Shown one piece after another: positions 33,558 through 44,388 of a DNA stretch of 64,000 nucleotides. Origin of the DNA: Pseudotabrizicola alkalilacus (GTDB lineage Bacteria; Pseudomonadota; Alphaproteobacteria; Rhodobacterales; Rhodobacteraceae). Positions within the stretch are counted from its first letter, which is position 1. Every line of letters begins with the position of its first letter. The stretch covers positions 124,001-188,000 of the forward strand of contig NZ_QWEY01000006.1 of assembly GCF_003443995.1 (NCBI RefSeq), in the 5' to 3' direction. A program made the translations under genes and the position numbers. Under the pieces are notes generated by a model. It was not told where the DNA came from and searched no databases. It saw nothing but the letters and a program-made list of their open reading frames with translations.

Positions 33558-33584
33558 AAAGCGCCCCCGAAACGGGGGCGCTTT
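33558..33584. terminator. intrinsic terminator downstream of lon
   Basis: AAAGCGCCCCC-GAAA-CGGGGGCGCTTT; symmetric, so it can act on both strands, chiefly for lon. Confidence 0.75.
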
Positions 33585-33610
33585 CAACAGCTTGCATCCT
33601 GGGCCTGCGC

Positions 33611-36019
33611 TTAATGCGCGGTTTGCCATGGTGGGGTCGCATCCCCGGCGCGGCGGGCCGCAGCGGCGGCTTCTTCGGCCGCTTCGTCCCATTCAATCGG
33701 CTCCGGCTGGCGTACCAAGGCCGCAGCCAGAACCTCGCGGACATGGGTGACGGGGATGATCTTCAACCCCTGTTTCACATTGTCCGGGATCTCGGCCAGA
33801 TCCTTTTCGTTCTCCTGCGGGATCAGCACGGTTTTGATTCCGCCCCGCAGCGCCGCCAGCAGTTTCTCCTTCAGACCGCCGATCGGCATCGCATTGCCGC
33901 GCAAGCTGACTTCGCCGGTCATGGCGATGTCGCGGCGCACCGGAATCCCGGTCAGGACCGAGACGATCGAAGTCACCATCGCCAGACCCGCCGAGGGGCC
34001 ATCCTTGGGCGTTGCCCCATCGGGGACGTGAACGTGAATGTCCATCGTTTCGAACTTCGGCGGTTTTACCCCAATCTGCGGACTGATCGAGCGGACGTAA
34101 GAGGCCGCCGCGTCGATGGATTCCTTCATCACATCGCCGAGTTTGCCCGTCGTCTTCATCCGGCCCTTGCCCGGCAGTTTCAGCGCTTCGATGTGCAGCA
34201 GATCGCCGCCCACCGAGGTCCAGGCCAGACCCGTCACCACGCCAACCTGATCCTCCAGCTCCGCCAGACCATAGCGGTGCCGCTGCACGCCCAGATACTC
34301 CTCGACCTTGGCCTCATCGACGGCCACGGCCTTGGTCTTGCCCTTCAGGATCTCGGTCACCGCCTTGCGGGCAAGTTTGGCAATCTCGCGCTCAAGGCTC
34401 CGCACCCCGGCTTCGCGGGTGTAGTAGCGGATCACATGGGTCAGGGCCGCGTCATCAATCGCGAATTCACCCTTTTTCAACCCATTGGCCGCAATCTGCT
34501 TGGGCAACAGATGCTGCCGCGCGATCTCGCGTTTTTCATCTTCGGTATAGCCCGCCAGCGGGATGATCTCCATCCGGTCCATCAGCGGGCCCGGCATGTT
34601 GTAGCTGTTGGCCGTGGTGATGAACATCACGTTCGACAGGTCGTATTCCACCTCAAGATAGTGGTCGACGAACGTGCCGTTCTGTTCCGGGTCCAACACC
34701 TCCAGCAAGGCGCTTGCCGGGTCGCCCCGGAAATCCTGGCCCATCTTGTCGATTTCATCCAGCAGGATCAACGGGTTGTTGGTCTTTGCCTTTTTCAGGC
34801 TCTGGATGATTTTGCCCGGCATCGAGCCGATATAGGTCCGGCGGTGACCCCGGATCTCCGACTCGTCGCGCACCCCGCCCAACGAGATGCGGATGAACTC
34901 GCGCCCCGTCGCCTTGGCCACCGAGCGGCCCAGCGAGGTTTTGCCCACGCCCGGAGGGCCGACGAGGCACAGGATCGGCCCCTTGAGCTTGGTCGAGCGC
35001 GCCTGCACCGCCAGATATTCGACAATGCGTTCCTTGACCTTGTCCAGACCATGGTGATCGGCATCCAGCACCTTTTGGGCCGCACCCAGGTCTTTCTTGA
35101 CGCGTGACTTCACACCCCATGGCACGCCAAGCAGCCAATCCAGATAGTTGCGCACGACGGTCGCCTCGGCGCTCATCGGGCTCATGGATTTGAGCTTTTT
35201 GACCTCGGCATCAGCCTTTTCGCGGGCCTCTTTCGACAGTTTGGTGGCCGCGATCCGCGCCTCAAGCTCGGCGATCTCGTTCTGGCCCTCTTCGCCATCG
35301 CCCAGCTCGCGCTGGATCGCCTTCATCTGTTCGTTCAGGTAATATTCGCGCTGGGTCTTTTCCATCTGGGTCTTGACGCGCGATTTGATCTTTTTCTCGA
35401 CCTGCAGCACGCTCATTTCGCCCTGCATGTGGCCATAGACCTTTTCCAGCCGCTCGGACACGTCCAGCGTTTCCAGAAGCGCCTGTTTCTGGGCCACTTC
35501 CACGCCCAGATGCCCCGACACAAGGTCAGCCAGACGCGCAGGCTCGCGCGTTTCCGACACGGCAGACAGCGCCTCTTCGGGGATGTTTTTCTTGATCTTG
35601 GCGTAACGTTCAAACTCGTCGGCGACCGCGCGCAGCATCGCTTCGACCACCGACGCATCGCCGGCAGATTCGGTCAACGGCGCCGCCCCCGCCTCGAAAA
35701 AGCTGGGGTTTTCGATAAATTCGGTGATCTTCACCCGGGTCTTGCCCTCCACCAGCACCTTGACGGTGCCATCGGGCAGTTTCAGCAATTGCAGCACATT
35801 GGCCAGCACACCCACACGGTAGATCCCGTCGGTGCCCGGATCATCCACGGTCGGGTCGATCTGGCTGGACAGCAGGATCTGCTTGTCATCCTGCATCACT
35901 TCTTCCAGCGCCCGCACAGATTTTTCACGGCCGACGAACAACGGCACAATCATATGCGGAAAGACCACGATGTCGCGCAAAGGCAGAACCGGGTAGCTGG
36001 TGGAAAATTGCTCGCTCAT
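33611..36019 (-). CDS. lon: ATP-dependent protease Lon
   Basis: 802-aa cytosolic AAA+ serine protease for damaged and regulatory proteins. The N-terminal substrate-binding domain starts [15 protein letters not shown]; the AAA+ module has Walker [12 protein letters not shown] (~355) and Walker [10 protein letters not shown] (~425); the protease domain ends with the DGPSAGLAM motif carrying the catalytic Ser (~675) and the partner Lys about 43 residues later. Length is normal for Lon. ATG at 36019 fits the family start; the longer frame to 36037 adds six unlikely residues. No defects seen. Confidence 0.97.
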   Translation of the reverse strand: MSEQFSTSYPVLPLRDIVVFPHMIVPLFVGREKSVRALEEVMQDDKQILLSSQIDPTVDDPGTDGIYRVGVLANVLQLLKLPDGTVKVLVEGKTRVKITEFIENPSFFEAGAAPLTESAGDASVVEAMLRAVADEFERYAKIKKNIPEEALSAVSETREPARLADLVSGHLGVEVAQKQALLETLDVSERLEKVYGHMQGEMSVLQVEKKIKSRVKTQMEKTQREYYLNEQMKAIQRELGDGEEGQNEIAELEARIAATKLSKEAREKADAEVKKLKSMSPMSAEATVVRNYLDWLLGVPWGVKSRVKKDLGAAQKVLDADHHGLDKVKERIVEYLAVQARSTKLKGPILCLVGPPGVGKTSLGRSVAKATGREFIRISLGGVRDESEIRGHRRTYIGSMPGKIIQSLKKAKTNNPLILLDEIDKMGQDFRGDPASALLEVLDPEQNGTFVDHYLEVEYDLSNVMFITTANSYNMPGPLMDRMEIIPLAGYTEDEKREIARQHLLPKQIAANGLKKGEFAIDDAALTHVIRYYTREAGVRSLEREIAKLARKAVTEILKGKTKAVAVDEAKVEEYLGVQRHRYGLAELEDQVGVVTGLAWTSVGGDLLHIEALKLPGKGRMKTTGKLGDVMKESIDAAASYVRSISPQIGVKPPKFETMDIHVHVPDGATPKDGPSAGLAMVTSIVSVLTGIPVRRDIAMTGEVSLRGNAMPIGGLKEKLLAALRGGIKTVLIPQENEKDLAEIPDNVKQGLKIIPVTHVREVLAAALVRQPEPIEWDEAAEEAAAAARRAGDATPPWQTAH

Positions 36020-36243
36020 GTCGCGTATCCTTATCACGGCAGGAAGGTCACGGCCCCGAGCATCGGCAGCATCCCGACCTTCCCCTCTTTGGCCCCTCTA
36101 TCTGGGGAGTCGATCAAGGGGTGTCAACCAGCGCAACCTTTCGGCCGGGACAGGCCATCCGATTGCCGCCATTCTGCGCTTTGCCGCGGGTGGCGGCAAG
36201 TCACAATCCCGGTCAGATTTATGCGGTATCCGGCGCGATCTGT

Positions 36244-36834
36244 TCAGGCCCGGTTAAACCCCGGCTTCAGGGTCAACTCCCCCACCTCACCGGCCTCGGC
36301 CCCTTCGCAAATGCCATGAATCGCGGCATCTATCCGGGTCACGCAGGACGGGCAGACGGTGTATTTCACCAGCTGGGGGTGCCGGTTTCCGGGCTGGGTC
36401 GGGTCTTGCCAGCTCTTGCCCGGCAGATGCACCATACCACAGACCGAGCATTTCAACTCGGGGGCAGCCGGATCGAAATGCCACGACTCCATCGGCGGCT
36501 CCAGCTGAACCGCGTCGCGCAGCTCATGCACCATGATCGCGCGCCGGTCTTTCATAGGCTTGATCGTCAGACGGATACGCCGCAGCTCTTGCGGGGCATC
36601 GCAGCGATAATCCATCCGCAGCGTGCCCTTGGTGTCAATCACCGCCTGCACCATCTGCTCAACGGTCTCAGCCGTAGCAACATCGGAAATGTAGTCGGTC
36701 AGCCGGGTGGCAAGCACATCATTGGCCAGAATCGCGCCGCCACCATTGCGCATGGCAAAATCATCCCAGTCGCCACCGACCCACAAAATGCGGAGCGACG
36801 AGTCGACCACACAGAAGCAATGCAGGAATTTCAA
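36244..36834 (-). CDS. conserved hypothetical protein with a zinc-ribbon-like C-terminus
   Basis: About 196 aa. The N-terminal part (LHCFCVVDSSLRILWVGGDW) resembles a PAS-like sensor fold, and the middle (RMDYRCDAPQELRRIRLTI) looks like its second half. The C-terminal part has two Cys pairs, CSVCG (~143) and CPSC (~177), typical of a zinc ribbon. I know this arrangement as a conserved hypothetical of Rhodobacteraceae. The start is unsure: TTG at 36834 with GGATAAGAAG upstream is preferred, as no ATG lies nearby. Function unknown; a redox or light-response role is possible. Confidence 0.65.
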   Translation of the reverse strand: MKFLHCFCVVDSSLRILWVGGDWDDFAMRNGGGAILANDVLATRLTDYISDVATAETVEQMVQAVIDTKGTLRMDYRCDAPQELRRIRLTIKPMKDRRAIMVHELRDAVQLEPPMESWHFDPAAPELKCSVCGMVHLPGKSWQDPTQPGNRHPQLVKYTVCPSCVTRIDAAIHGICEGAEAGEVGELTLKPGFNRA

Positions 36835-37114
36835 CTTCTTATCCGTCGTTGCAGGGCGCTGCCCCCTGACTTTAGCAGCGCTTTGCAAAAAATGCGCGCA
36901 GAAGTTTACACTCGCGTCATTTTTCCGTGTACATTGGGGTACAATTTGAAAACCGGGTAAGGTCGTGCCCCTGCATGTCCAGAATGCGAACGAAGATCGT
37001 GCCAAAGATCTGTCAACTCTCGCAGATGAAACATGCAAACCGCGCTGTTTCCGCGCATGACCCGACTCACGCCAGAGCGTGACCGTCCACATCGCAAGGA
37101 TATTGGCGCAGCCC

Positions 37115-38245
37115 TCAGAGCGGCTCGATATCGCCCTCGGCCCGCTGCGCATGGAACGCCGCGACAAACGCCGGCAGCCCCCCAGCGCCGATCGCATCGC
37201 GCAGGCCCTGCATCAGCTCCTGATAATAGTGCAGGTTGTGCCAGGTCAGCAGCATACCCGAAATCATCTCCTGCGCCTTGAACACATGGTGCAGATAGGC
37301 GCGGCTGTAATTGCGGCAGGCCGGGCAGGTGCAGTCCTCATCCAGCGGGCGCGGGTCATCCATATGGCGCGCGTTCTTGATGTTGACCTGCCCCCGCCGG
37401 GTCCAGGCCTGCCCGGTGCGGCCAGAGCGCGACGGCAAAACGCAATCCATCATGTCAATCCCGCGCTGCACCGCGCCGACGATGTCATCGGGCTTGCCCA
37501 CGCCCATCAGATAGCGCGGCTTGTCTTCCGGCAGGAATCCCGGCGCATAATCCAGCACGCCGAACATCGCCTCCTGCCCCTCACCCACCGCAAGACCACC
37601 GACCGCATAGCCGTCGAACCCGATCCCGGTCAGCGCCCGCGCCGATTCCTCGCGCAGATCGCGGGTCACCCCGCCCTGCATGATCCCGAACAACGCATGC
37701 CCCGGACGGTCGCCAAACGCATCGCGTGACCGCTGGGCCCAGCGCATCGACAGCGCCATCGACTTTGCGACCTCGGCATCGGTGGCGGGCAAGGCCGGGC
37801 ATTCGTCGAAACACATAACGATATCGCTGCCGAGCAGCTTCTGGATCTCCATGCTGCGCTCGGGGCTCAGCATGTGCTTGGAGCCGTCGATATGGCTGGA
37901 AAACCGCACGCCCTCTTCGGTCAGCTTGCGCAGACTGGCCAGTGACATCACCTGAAATCCGCCAGAGTCGGTCAGGATCGGCCGCTCCCAGTTCATGAAA
38001 CGGTGCAAGCCGCCAAGACGCGCGATCCGTTCCGCCGTCGGGCGCAGCATCAGATGATAGGTGTTGCCCAGCAGAATATCAGCCCCGGTCGCACGTACCG
38101 ACTCTGGCAGCATCGCCTTGACCGTCGCCGCTGTGCCCACCGGCATGAACGCCGGGGTACGGATCTCGCCGCGCGACGTGCTGATCACCCCTTTGCGCGC
38201 CTTGCCATCCGTCGCGGCCACGCTGAATCCGAACCTTTGCGCCAT
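37115..38245 (-). CDS. tgt: queuine tRNA-ribosyltransferase
   Basis: 376-aa enzyme that exchanges guanine-34 for preQ1 in GU(N)-anticodon tRNAs. Catalytic Asp lies in [12 protein letters not shown] (~90), with substrate-binding motifs ECPALPA and GGLAVGEG, and a zinc site CTCPAC...YLHH near residues 305-325. Length and layout are normal. ATG 38245 follows GGGGTG; a GTG one codon upstream also exists. It stands alone between a conserved hypothetical and the sensor-like gene. Confidence 0.96.
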   Translation of the reverse strand: MAQRFGFSVAATDGKARKGVISTSRGEIRTPAFMPVGTAATVKAMLPESVRATGADILLGNTYHLMLRPTAERIARLGGLHRFMNWERPILTDSGGFQVMSLASLRKLTEEGVRFSSHIDGSKHMLSPERSMEIQKLLGSDIVMCFDECPALPATDAEVAKSMALSMRWAQRSRDAFGDRPGHALFGIMQGGVTRDLREESARALTGIGFDGYAVGGLAVGEGQEAMFGVLDYAPGFLPEDKPRYLMGVGKPDDIVGAVQRGIDMMDCVLPSRSGRTGQAWTRRGQVNIKNARHMDDPRPLDEDCTCPACRNYSRAYLHHVFKAQEMISGMLLTWHNLHYYQELMQGLRDAIGAGGLPAFVAAFHAQRAEGDIEPL

Positions 38246-38434
38246 CACCCCAGCCCTTTGCCAATCATCAGCGGCCGGAATACCCGATCCGGCCGGGAAT
38301 CCAAGGGGCTGATGGCTTGGGAAATATCGGGCGGATTTTAGAAAACGCCGTGCCCGTTAAGAAGACGGCAATCGGAGACAGGCTAACTGTCCCCCAATCG
38401 CCCCATGACCGGGCCCTGTTGGAGGAGTATTCTC

Positions 38435-39007
38435 ATGCGCCGTCTTGCCGCCATTCTGCTGTGTACCTGTGCCCTGCCCGCCTTTGCCACCGATACCGGC
38501 GACGCCGATGCCAAGGCCCGCGCCTATGCCGCACAGGCCCTTGCAAGCTGGGCCGCCGATCCGGCGATCATCGCGGCTGTGCGTGAACAGAACACCCGCC
38601 ACACCGCGCTGACACAGGCCGATATCGACCAGCTGGATCAGGCCTGGATGGCAGAACTGGGCAAATCCGTGCAGCCCACCATCAGCAGCGTGCTGACCAT
38701 CCCGCCATCAGATCTGTTGCGCGCTCAGGTAGAGGCCTCTGCCGGACTGATGACCGAGGTGTTTGTCATGGATTCACTGGGCCTGAATGTCGCCGCCTCC
38801 GCAGCAACCTCCGACTACTGGCAGGGGGATGAGGCAAAGTTCAACGAAACCTACCCCAAAGGCGCCGGTGCAATTCACGTCAGCGATGTCGAGTTCGACG
38901 AAAGCGCGCAGATCTATCAGATACAGGTCTCGTTTTCGCTGACCGACCCCGCTGATGGTGCCGTTATCGGTGCTGTCACCGTCGGGCTGAATGCCGAACA
39001 GCTCTGA
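38435..39007 (+). CDS. exported Cache-like sensory protein
   Basis: 190 aa with a signal peptide (MRRLAAILLCTCALPAFA) and a mature domain of about 170 residues. The end (VMDSLGLNVAASAATSDYWQ, AIHVSDVEFDESAQIYQIQV, then AVIGAVTVGLNAEQL) follows the second half of a single Cache (PDC) domain, normally found as the periplasmic part of chemoreceptors. Here it is a free periplasmic protein 54 nt ahead of a chemoreceptor gene, so it may bind ligand for it. Strong GGAGGAG site. The Cache call is by pattern. Confidence 0.7.
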   Translation: MRRLAAILLCTCALPAFATDTGDADAKARAYAAQALASWAADPAIIAAVREQNTRHTALTQADIDQLDQAWMAELGKSVQPTISSVLTIPPSDLLRAQVEASAGLMTEVFVMDSLGLNVAASAATSDYWQGDEAKFNETYPKGAGAIHVSDVEFDESAQIYQIQVSFSLTDPADGAVIGAVTVGLNAEQL

Positions 39008-39061
39008 CCATTGCCCCGCTGACATCGCTTTTCCCTGTTGTCGCATCCAAGGACTGTCCCG

Positions 39062-41692
39062 ATGACCCTGCCAGCCCGCTCCCTGTTCCACCTGCGCTCC
39101 ATCTTCCTCAAGGCAACCGCCATCACCGCGCTGACCGTGGCAGTTGTGGCCGCAGCCTCCGTCTATCATGGCAACAGCGACACCGAAGTGCTGTTGCAGA
39201 CCGCGCTGAAAGACACCGCCGGCACAGTCACCAACATGACAGGGCACAACGCGGGCGGTGCCTTGCGCTTCAACAAGCCCGAAGCCGCGCAGGTTATCGA
39301 ACAGGAACTGTTCGACCTGGTCGGCACTGACCTGTCAGAGGTGCTGACCCTGCGACTGGATGGCAGCGTGTTCTCTCAGGCCATTCGCCCCGGTACAGAT
39401 CAAACCGGTGACACACTTGCTCTGGGCAAGACACTCCTGTCCCAGACCGCGATCTGGCTAGCCCAGGGCCGGCAGCCCAGTCACGAAGAGGAACTGATTT
39501 TTGACGACACAGGCCTGATCGTCGCGCATCCGGTCTATTTCGGGGCCGAAAGCCAGCTGGTCGGCGTGATCGTCACCCGTTGGTCGGATGCCCGGCTGCA
39601 GAATGAGATCGCCAGCAAAATGCGTCAGAATCTTGTGATCGGCGCGGCGATCTTTGCGGTCATGCTGATCGTCGCAGCCCTGTTGTTCCGGCTGTTCATC
39701 GCCCGCCCCCTGCGTCGGCTGAGCACGGCGGTCGGCAAAGTGGCAGCAGGCGAATATTCGGTCGAGGTGCCGGGGCGCACATCCCTTGACGAAATCGGCG
39801 ACATCGCCCGTGCCCTCGAAGGGTTCCGGTCAGATCTGGCGGCATCGGTCGACATCACCCGTATTGGCATGTTCAAGGGGTCTGCCTTTGAGGGGGCCTC
39901 TGCCGCGTTGATGATCACCGATCCCGAGTTCCGCATCCTGTTCGCAAATGGCGCGGCCCAGTCCCTGATGACCAGCCATCTCTCCGCAGGTTCGGGAGGC
40001 GCGTTGATCGGGCGGGCTGCCACCAGCCTTGATCCGTCCTTGGGCGCGCTGTCTGGACTGGTGGGCGCGGGCCAGCAGAAACACATCGGCTTTTCCCGTG
40101 GCCGTGAAATGTTCGAGGTGTCTTTGGCTGCGATCACCGACACTGCCGGCGTGCTGACAGGCTATGTGCTCGAATGGCGCATGACCACCCAGGACCGCCG
40201 CAACGCTGCCGTCCTCTCGGCTATTGACGCCGGTCAGTTGCGGGCTGAAATCTCCAGAAACGGCCAGATCGAAGCTGCAAACGACCGGTTCGCTGCGCTG
40301 TTCACCCAATCCGCTGCCACCATTGCCGGGCGGGACTGCCGCTCTGTGCTCAGCTTTGATACCCAAGCTTCGGGCGATCTGTGGTCTGCAATCAGATCGG
40401 GAGACATTGTCGAGGGATTGCTGCGTCTTGTGCTTCCCACCGGCGGTCAGGCCCTGCTTGATGCACGTCTGACGCCGGTCAAGGATGACAAAGGGATGGC
40501 GCAGTCGTATCTTCTGCTTGCATCAGATGTCACCCGACAGCAGATGGAGCAGCGTGACGCCGATGAAAAGCGGCGTGAGATGGAAACGGCACAGACCAAA
40601 GTGGTCGATGCCCTTCGTGCCGCTCTCGCCCAACTGTCCAACGGCGATCTCACCGCCACCCTGAAAGATCAGTTTGACACAAGGTATGAGGGGTTGCGCT
40701 CTGATTTCAATGAAGCCACCGACCGTCTGCGCGCCGCGATGTCGGACGTGGTCAGCAGTTCCGCTGCCATCCGCGGCGAGGTTGGCGATATCAGTAACGC
40801 CGCCGACAATCTCAGCCGCCGCACCGAACAGCAGGCCGCAACCCTGGAGGAAACCTCCGCTGCGCTTGATCAGATGACAAACTCGGTCAAGTCCACAGCC
40901 GAGGTGGCCAATCACGCCAATACCAAGGTTGAGGTTGCCAAGCAGAATGCCGAAACCTCGGGCCGTGTGGTGCGCGAAGCCGTGTCAGCCATGGGCGAGA
41001 TTGAACAAAGCTCTTCCAAGATCTCGCGCATCACCTCGGTGATCGACGAAATCGCCTTTCAGACCAATCTTCTGGCGCTCAATGCCGGGGTCGAGGCGGC
41101 ACGCGCCGGTGAGGCGGGTCGTGGGTTTGCTGTTGTCGCCTCCGAGGTGCGCGATCTCGCACAGCGCTCGTCCGAGGCCGCACGCGAGATCGCCGGCCTG
41201 ATCACCGCCTCCTCCGATCAGGTCAAACGGGGGGTGAGCCTTGTGGCCGAGGCTGGCCGCAGCCTGACCGGCATCCAGTCGGCTGTGGGAGAAATTCACG
41301 GACTTGTGTCGGAAATCGCAGGATCTGCCCGCGAACAATCCAATGGCATCGCCGAGTTGAACACCGCCGTCAAACATCTGGATCAGGTGACCCAGCAGAA
41401 TGCCGCGATGTTCGAAGAAACCTCGGCCGCGTCGCAATCGTTGAACCGCGCCGCGACAGCGCTGGCCGAAACGACAGAGCGTTTCACCCTGCACTCTGCC
41501 AGCGACCGGGCGGGCGACCGGATGTCCGACGCATCTGCCGGCCGCACGGCCAGATCCTGGGGGGCACCGAAACCTGCTGCCAAACCGGCCCCTGGCACAT
41601 TTCAGTCGTCCCGCAGTGCCCCGGCGCGGTCCGGCACACGTGACAATCTGGCCCTGCAATCCACCGCAGCAGAGGGCTGGGAAGCGTTCTGA
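39062..41692 (+). CDS. methyl-accepting chemotaxis protein with HAMP and PAS-like domains
   Basis: 876-aa inner-membrane receptor. Helix 1 ~18-38, periplasmic domain ~39-190, helix 2 ~191-213, HAMP ~212-262, two PAS-like regions (~285-390 and ~395-500), then a methyl-accepting domain (~560-830) with the signalling tip [20 protein letters not shown] (~661). The C-terminal GWEAF resembles the CheR/CheB-docking pentapeptide. It would control the chemotaxis kinase in response to signals bound outside, perhaps through the Cache-like protein encoded just upstream. AAGGA precedes ATG 39062. A terminator follows at 41701. Confidence 0.92.
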   Translation: MTLPARSLFHLRSIFLKATAITALTVAVVAAASVYHGNSDTEVLLQTALKDTAGTVTNMTGHNAGGALRFNKPEAAQVIEQELFDLVGTDLSEVLTLRLDGSVFSQAIRPGTDQTGDTLALGKTLLSQTAIWLAQGRQPSHEEELIFDDTGLIVAHPVYFGAESQLVGVIVTRWSDARLQNEIASKMRQNLVIGAAIFAVMLIVAALLFRLFIARPLRRLSTAVGKVAAGEYSVEVPGRTSLDEIGDIARALEGFRSDLAASVDITRIGMFKGSAFEGASAALMITDPEFRILFANGAAQSLMTSHLSAGSGGALIGRAATSLDPSLGALSGLVGAGQQKHIGFSRGREMFEVSLAAITDTAGVLTGYVLEWRMTTQDRRNAAVLSAIDAGQLRAEISRNGQIEAANDRFAALFTQSAATIAGRDCRSVLSFDTQASGDLWSAIRSGDIVEGLLRLVLPTGGQALLDARLTPVKDDKGMAQSYLLLASDVTRQQMEQRDADEKRREMETAQTKVVDALRAALAQLSNGDLTATLKDQFDTRYEGLRSDFNEATDRLRAAMSDVVSSSAAIRGEVGDISNAADNLSRRTEQQAATLEETSAALDQMTNSVKSTAEVANHANTKVEVAKQNAETSGRVVREAVSAMGEIEQSSSKISRITSVIDEIAFQTNLLALNAGVEAARAGEAGRGFAVVASEVRDLAQRSSEAAREIAGLITASSDQVKRGVSLVAEAGRSLTGIQSAVGEIHGLVSEIAGSAREQSNGIAELNTAVKHLDQVTQQNAAMFEETSAASQSLNRAATALAETTERFTLHSASDRAGDRMSDASAGRTARSWGAPKPAAKPAPGTFQSSRSAPARSGTRDNLALQSTAAEGWEAF

Positions 41693-41700
41693 GCGAAAAA

Positions 41701-41732
41701 GCCCGGACCTGAACATCAGGTCCGGGCTCACT
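41701..41732. terminator. intrinsic-type terminator between convergent mcp and efp
   Basis: Perfect 12-bp stem GCCCGGACCTGA / TCAGGTCCGGGC with a three-base loop, A-rich upstream and CTTTC downstream. Confidence 0.7.
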
Positions 41733-41776
41733 TTCAATCAGCCAGCACGCGCAGCGCGACACTGACCAAAGCAGGA

Positions 41777-42343
41777 TCAATCCTTGGCGCGACCAACATA
41801 AGAGTAATCCTCGGTGTTGATCTCTACCCGCGTGCCAGCGCCGATATGGGGTGGCACCATCACCCGCAGCCCGTTCGAACAGATCGCTGGCTTGTAAGAC
41901 GAAGAGGCGGTCTGCCCTTTGACCACAGGCTCAGTCTCGGTGATCTCGACAATCACCCGCTGCGGCAATTCGATCGCAATCGCCACGCCTTCAAAAGTGC
42001 GCAGATAGACCTTGATTCCGTCGGTCAGAAACACCTTGTCATCACCGATGACATCCGGGGTCACCGTGATCTGCTCAAAGGTGGCGGGTTCCATGAAATG
42101 GTAGCCTTCGCCATCTTCATACAGGAAGTCATATTCACGCTCATCGACCGTGGCTTTTTCCACCATCTCGGTGGTACGCCAGCGCTCTGACACCTTCACC
42201 CCGTCCGAAATCCGGCGCATATCAACGCTGGTGGTGGGCGTGCCCTTGCCGGGGTGGAAGTTTTCAGCCTTCAGAACGGCATAAAGCTTGCCATCCATTT
42301 CAACGACATTGCCCTTGCGCAGCGAGGATGCGATGACTTTCAC
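41777..42343 (-). CDS. efp: elongation factor P
   Basis: 188-aa translation factor that relieves ribosome stalling at Pro stretches. The three OB-like domains are all present: [17 protein letters not shown] at the N-terminus, modification loop HPGKGTP with the Lys that receives beta-lysine, and the C-terminal [22 protein letters not shown] at 42343 with AAGGAA upstream gives the normal length; the frame extends 16 codons further upstream without family similarity. The EF-P lysyltransferase epmA is divergent next door. Confidence 0.95.
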   Translation of the reverse strand: MKVIASSLRKGNVVEMDGKLYAVLKAENFHPGKGTPTTSVDMRRISDGVKVSERWRTTEMVEKATVDEREYDFLYEDGEGYHFMEPATFEQITVTPDVIGDDKVFLTDGIKVYLRTFEGVAIAIELPQRVIVEITETEPVVKGQTASSSYKPAICSNGLRVMVPPHIGAGTRVEINTEDYSYVGRAKD

Positions 42344-42470
42344 GGTCAGGTGTTCCTTGTGGTTTGAGAGGCCGAAGGAAAGCCCCGGCACCGAATTGAT
42401 GCGCGCCTAACGCATCTGAACGGAAATTTCCAGCGCAAGCTTGCGCAAAAATGACGGAGCACCCTTGATC

Positions 42471-43511
42471 ATGCCGGAATCGAGTTCATGGTGGTCCGCC
42501 ACCCGCCATGCCGACCGCCGCCCGCTGCTGCAAGCGCGCAACCGGATTCAAGCCACCCTGCGCAGCCATTTGGGCGAAGACGGTTTCACCGAAGTCGATC
42601 CCGCCTGTCTGCAGATCAGCCCCGGCAACGAGACGCATCTGCATGCCTTTGCAACCGAAGCCATCGGCAACGATGGCGTGCCGCGCGCGATGTATCTGCA
42701 CACCAGCCCGGAATTTGCGATGAAAAAGCTGCTGGCGGCGGGTGAAACGCGAATTCACGCCTTTGCCCATGTCTGGCGCAACCGCGAACGCGGGGCGTTG
42801 CACAGCCCGGAATTTACCATGCTGGAATGGTACCGCGTGGGACAGGATTACAGCACCTTGATGCAGGATTGCGCGGCCTTTTTGCGGCTCGCGGCGCAGG
42901 CCGCCGGTGCTGCGCAGCTGCGCTTTCGCGATGCGACCTGTGACCCGACTGCTGCGCCAGAGCGCCTGTCGGTGGCCGAAGCCATGCAGCGCCATGCGGG
43001 CGTGGACCTGCTCGCCACCCTGTCGCCCGATGGCCACGCCGACCGCGATGCTCTTGCCACTCAGGCCACAGCCGTCAGCCTGCGCGTGGCCGAGGATGAC
43101 ACCTGGTCCGACATTTTCAGCCGCCTGCTGTCGGACCGGGTGGAGCCGCATCTGGGCCATGGCCGCCCGACGATCCTCGACCGCTATCCGGTGGTCGAGG
43201 CGGCCCTCGCCCGGCCCTGTGCCGATGACCCGCGCGAGGCGGAACGGTTCGAGCTTTATGCCTGCGGGGTGGAACTCGCCAATGGCTTTGGCGAGCTGAC
43301 CGACCCGGCCGAGCAGCGCCGCCGCTTCGCCGCCGAGATGGATGAAAAAGCCCGGATTTACGGCATCCGCTACCCTTTGGATGAGGACTTCCTCGCCGCC
43401 CTCGCCGATATGCCAGACGCCAGCGGTTGCGCCATGGGATTTGACCGGCTGGTCATGCTCGCCACCGGCGCCCCGCGCATCGACGACGTGCTCTGGGTGC
43501 CCGTGGGCTGA
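42471..43511 (+). CDS. epmA: EF-P-lysine lysyltransferase
   Basis: 346-aa class II lysyl-tRNA-synthetase-like enzyme lacking the anticodon-binding domain; it adds lysine to EF-P. Class II motifs are seen: FTEVDPACLQ (motif 1), HVWRNRERGALHSPEFTMLEWYR (motif 2, short form given in parts) and GCAMGFDRLVMLATG (motif 3). ATG 42471 gives a good family start; GGAG lies 13 nt upstream. The aminomutase epmB, which makes beta-lysine, is not in the window. Confidence 0.93.
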   Translation: MPESSSWWSATRHADRRPLLQARNRIQATLRSHLGEDGFTEVDPACLQISPGNETHLHAFATEAIGNDGVPRAMYLHTSPEFAMKKLLAAGETRIHAFAHVWRNRERGALHSPEFTMLEWYRVGQDYSTLMQDCAAFLRLAAQAAGAAQLRFRDATCDPTAAPERLSVAEAMQRHAGVDLLATLSPDGHADRDALATQATAVSLRVAEDDTWSDIFSRLLSDRVEPHLGHGRPTILDRYPVVEAALARPCADDPREAERFELYACGVELANGFGELTDPAEQRRRFAAEMDEKARIYGIRYPLDEDFLAALADMPDASGCAMGFDRLVMLATGAPRIDDVLWVPVG

Positions 43512-43615
43512 CCACCGCCGCAAACACCGCAATCTCAGACCAAGTGCCTCCCCTCCCCCTCGTGGGGAGGGGCGGGGGGTGGGGGGCGCGTCGGCAGGTC
43601 GCGGCAACGGTCAAA

Positions 43616-44263
43616 TCAAACCACCCCGATCCCACGCAAAATCACCGCCTTGACCGTCTCGGTCGCCTCGCGCCATTGCGCATCCGACAGCGGGCGGCCG
43701 CCGTTCAAGGTCTCGATCTGATGGCCGAAATCGGCGTAATGCTGGGTCATCGCCCAGAGCATGTACAGCAGATGCCGCGGATCGACCGGGGCCATCTTGC
43801 CCTCATCCACCCAACGCTGGATCACCGCCATCCGCCCGGCGGTCCATTCGCGCAGCGTGGTTTCCAGATAATCCTGAATGACCGGCGCGCCATGCATCAC
43901 CTCGGACGCCCAGACTTTCGAGCCGAACGGGTGGCGGCGCGAAATCGCCATCTTGGCCTCGATATAACCGCCGATCCCCTCGACCGGGCCGGGCGCCTCG
44001 TCAAAGGTATCGGCGGCATGCAGCCAGATTTCAAAGATATTGCGCACCACCTGCCGATACAGCGCCTCTTTGGTCGGAAAGTAATAGTGCAGGTTGGCCT
44101 TGGGCAGCCCCGCCATATCGGCAATCAGCTGCATCGTCGCGCCGCCATAGCCGGCCTCGGCAAACACCTTTTCCGCCGCATCCAGGATCACACGCTCATT
44201 TTCGCGCCGGATTTCGGTGCGTTTGCCTTTGGATATGCGTGAAACCTGTGCGTTCGGGTTCAT
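43616..44263 (-). CDS. rutR: TetR-family regulator, RutR-like
   Basis: 215 aa. N-terminal HTH (ILDAAEKVFAEAGYGGATMQ, then IADMAGLPKANLHYYFPTKEAL, given in parts) and a ligand-binding domain of RutR type (EWTAGRMAVIQRWVDEGKMA, WAMTQHYADF). RutR senses uracil or thymine and controls pyrimidine use. Two matches to the RutR consensus TTGACC-N4-GGTCA lie in the divergent promoter region, and the divergent operon degrades reduced pyrimidines, so the assignment is coherent. ATG 44263 is the family start; the upstream frame to 44398 crosses the operators and is not coding. Confidence 0.85.
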   Translation of the reverse strand: MNPNAQVSRISKGKRTEIRRENERVILDAAEKVFAEAGYGGATMQLIADMAGLPKANLHYYFPTKEALYRQVVRNIFEIWLHAADTFDEAPGPVEGIGGYIEAKMAISRRHPFGSKVWASEVMHGAPVIQDYLETTLREWTAGRMAVIQRWVDEGKMAPVDPRHLLYMLWAMTQHYADFGHQIETLNGGRPLSDAQWREATETVKAVILRGIGVV

Positions 44264-44282
44264 CGGCCCTGCGGAAATTATG

Positions 44283-44299
44283 TTGACCGGATGGTCAGG
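44283..44299. promoter_or_regulatory. RutR-type operator 1
   Basis: TTGACCGGATGGTCAGG, a near-palindrome that matches the known RutR consensus TTGACCAnnTGGTCAA in both half-sites. It lies 19 nt from the regulator start, suited to autoregulation. Confidence 0.8.
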
Positions 44300-44316
44300 T
44301 TGTGGTGCGCTTAGTC

Positions 44317-44333
44317 TTGACCATACGGTCAGG
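44317..44333. promoter_or_regulatory. RutR-type operator 2
   Basis: TTGACCATACGGTCAGG, 34 bp from operator 1 and about 55 nt before the hydrolase start, suited to control of the catabolic operon. Confidence 0.8.
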
Positions 44334-44388
44334 AAACGAGTCGCGGCAAGGGTGCAAAGACACCTGCGCAAACAGGGAGAGCCAGCTG

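Noticed and set aside
33614-35107. 497-codon plus-strand frame across lon
   Set aside because: Antisense shadow of lon.
43551-43580. GC hairpin CCTCCCC/GGGGAGG followed by a G-rich run after epmA
   Set aside because: No T run; could be a terminator of another kind, but support is too weak to call.
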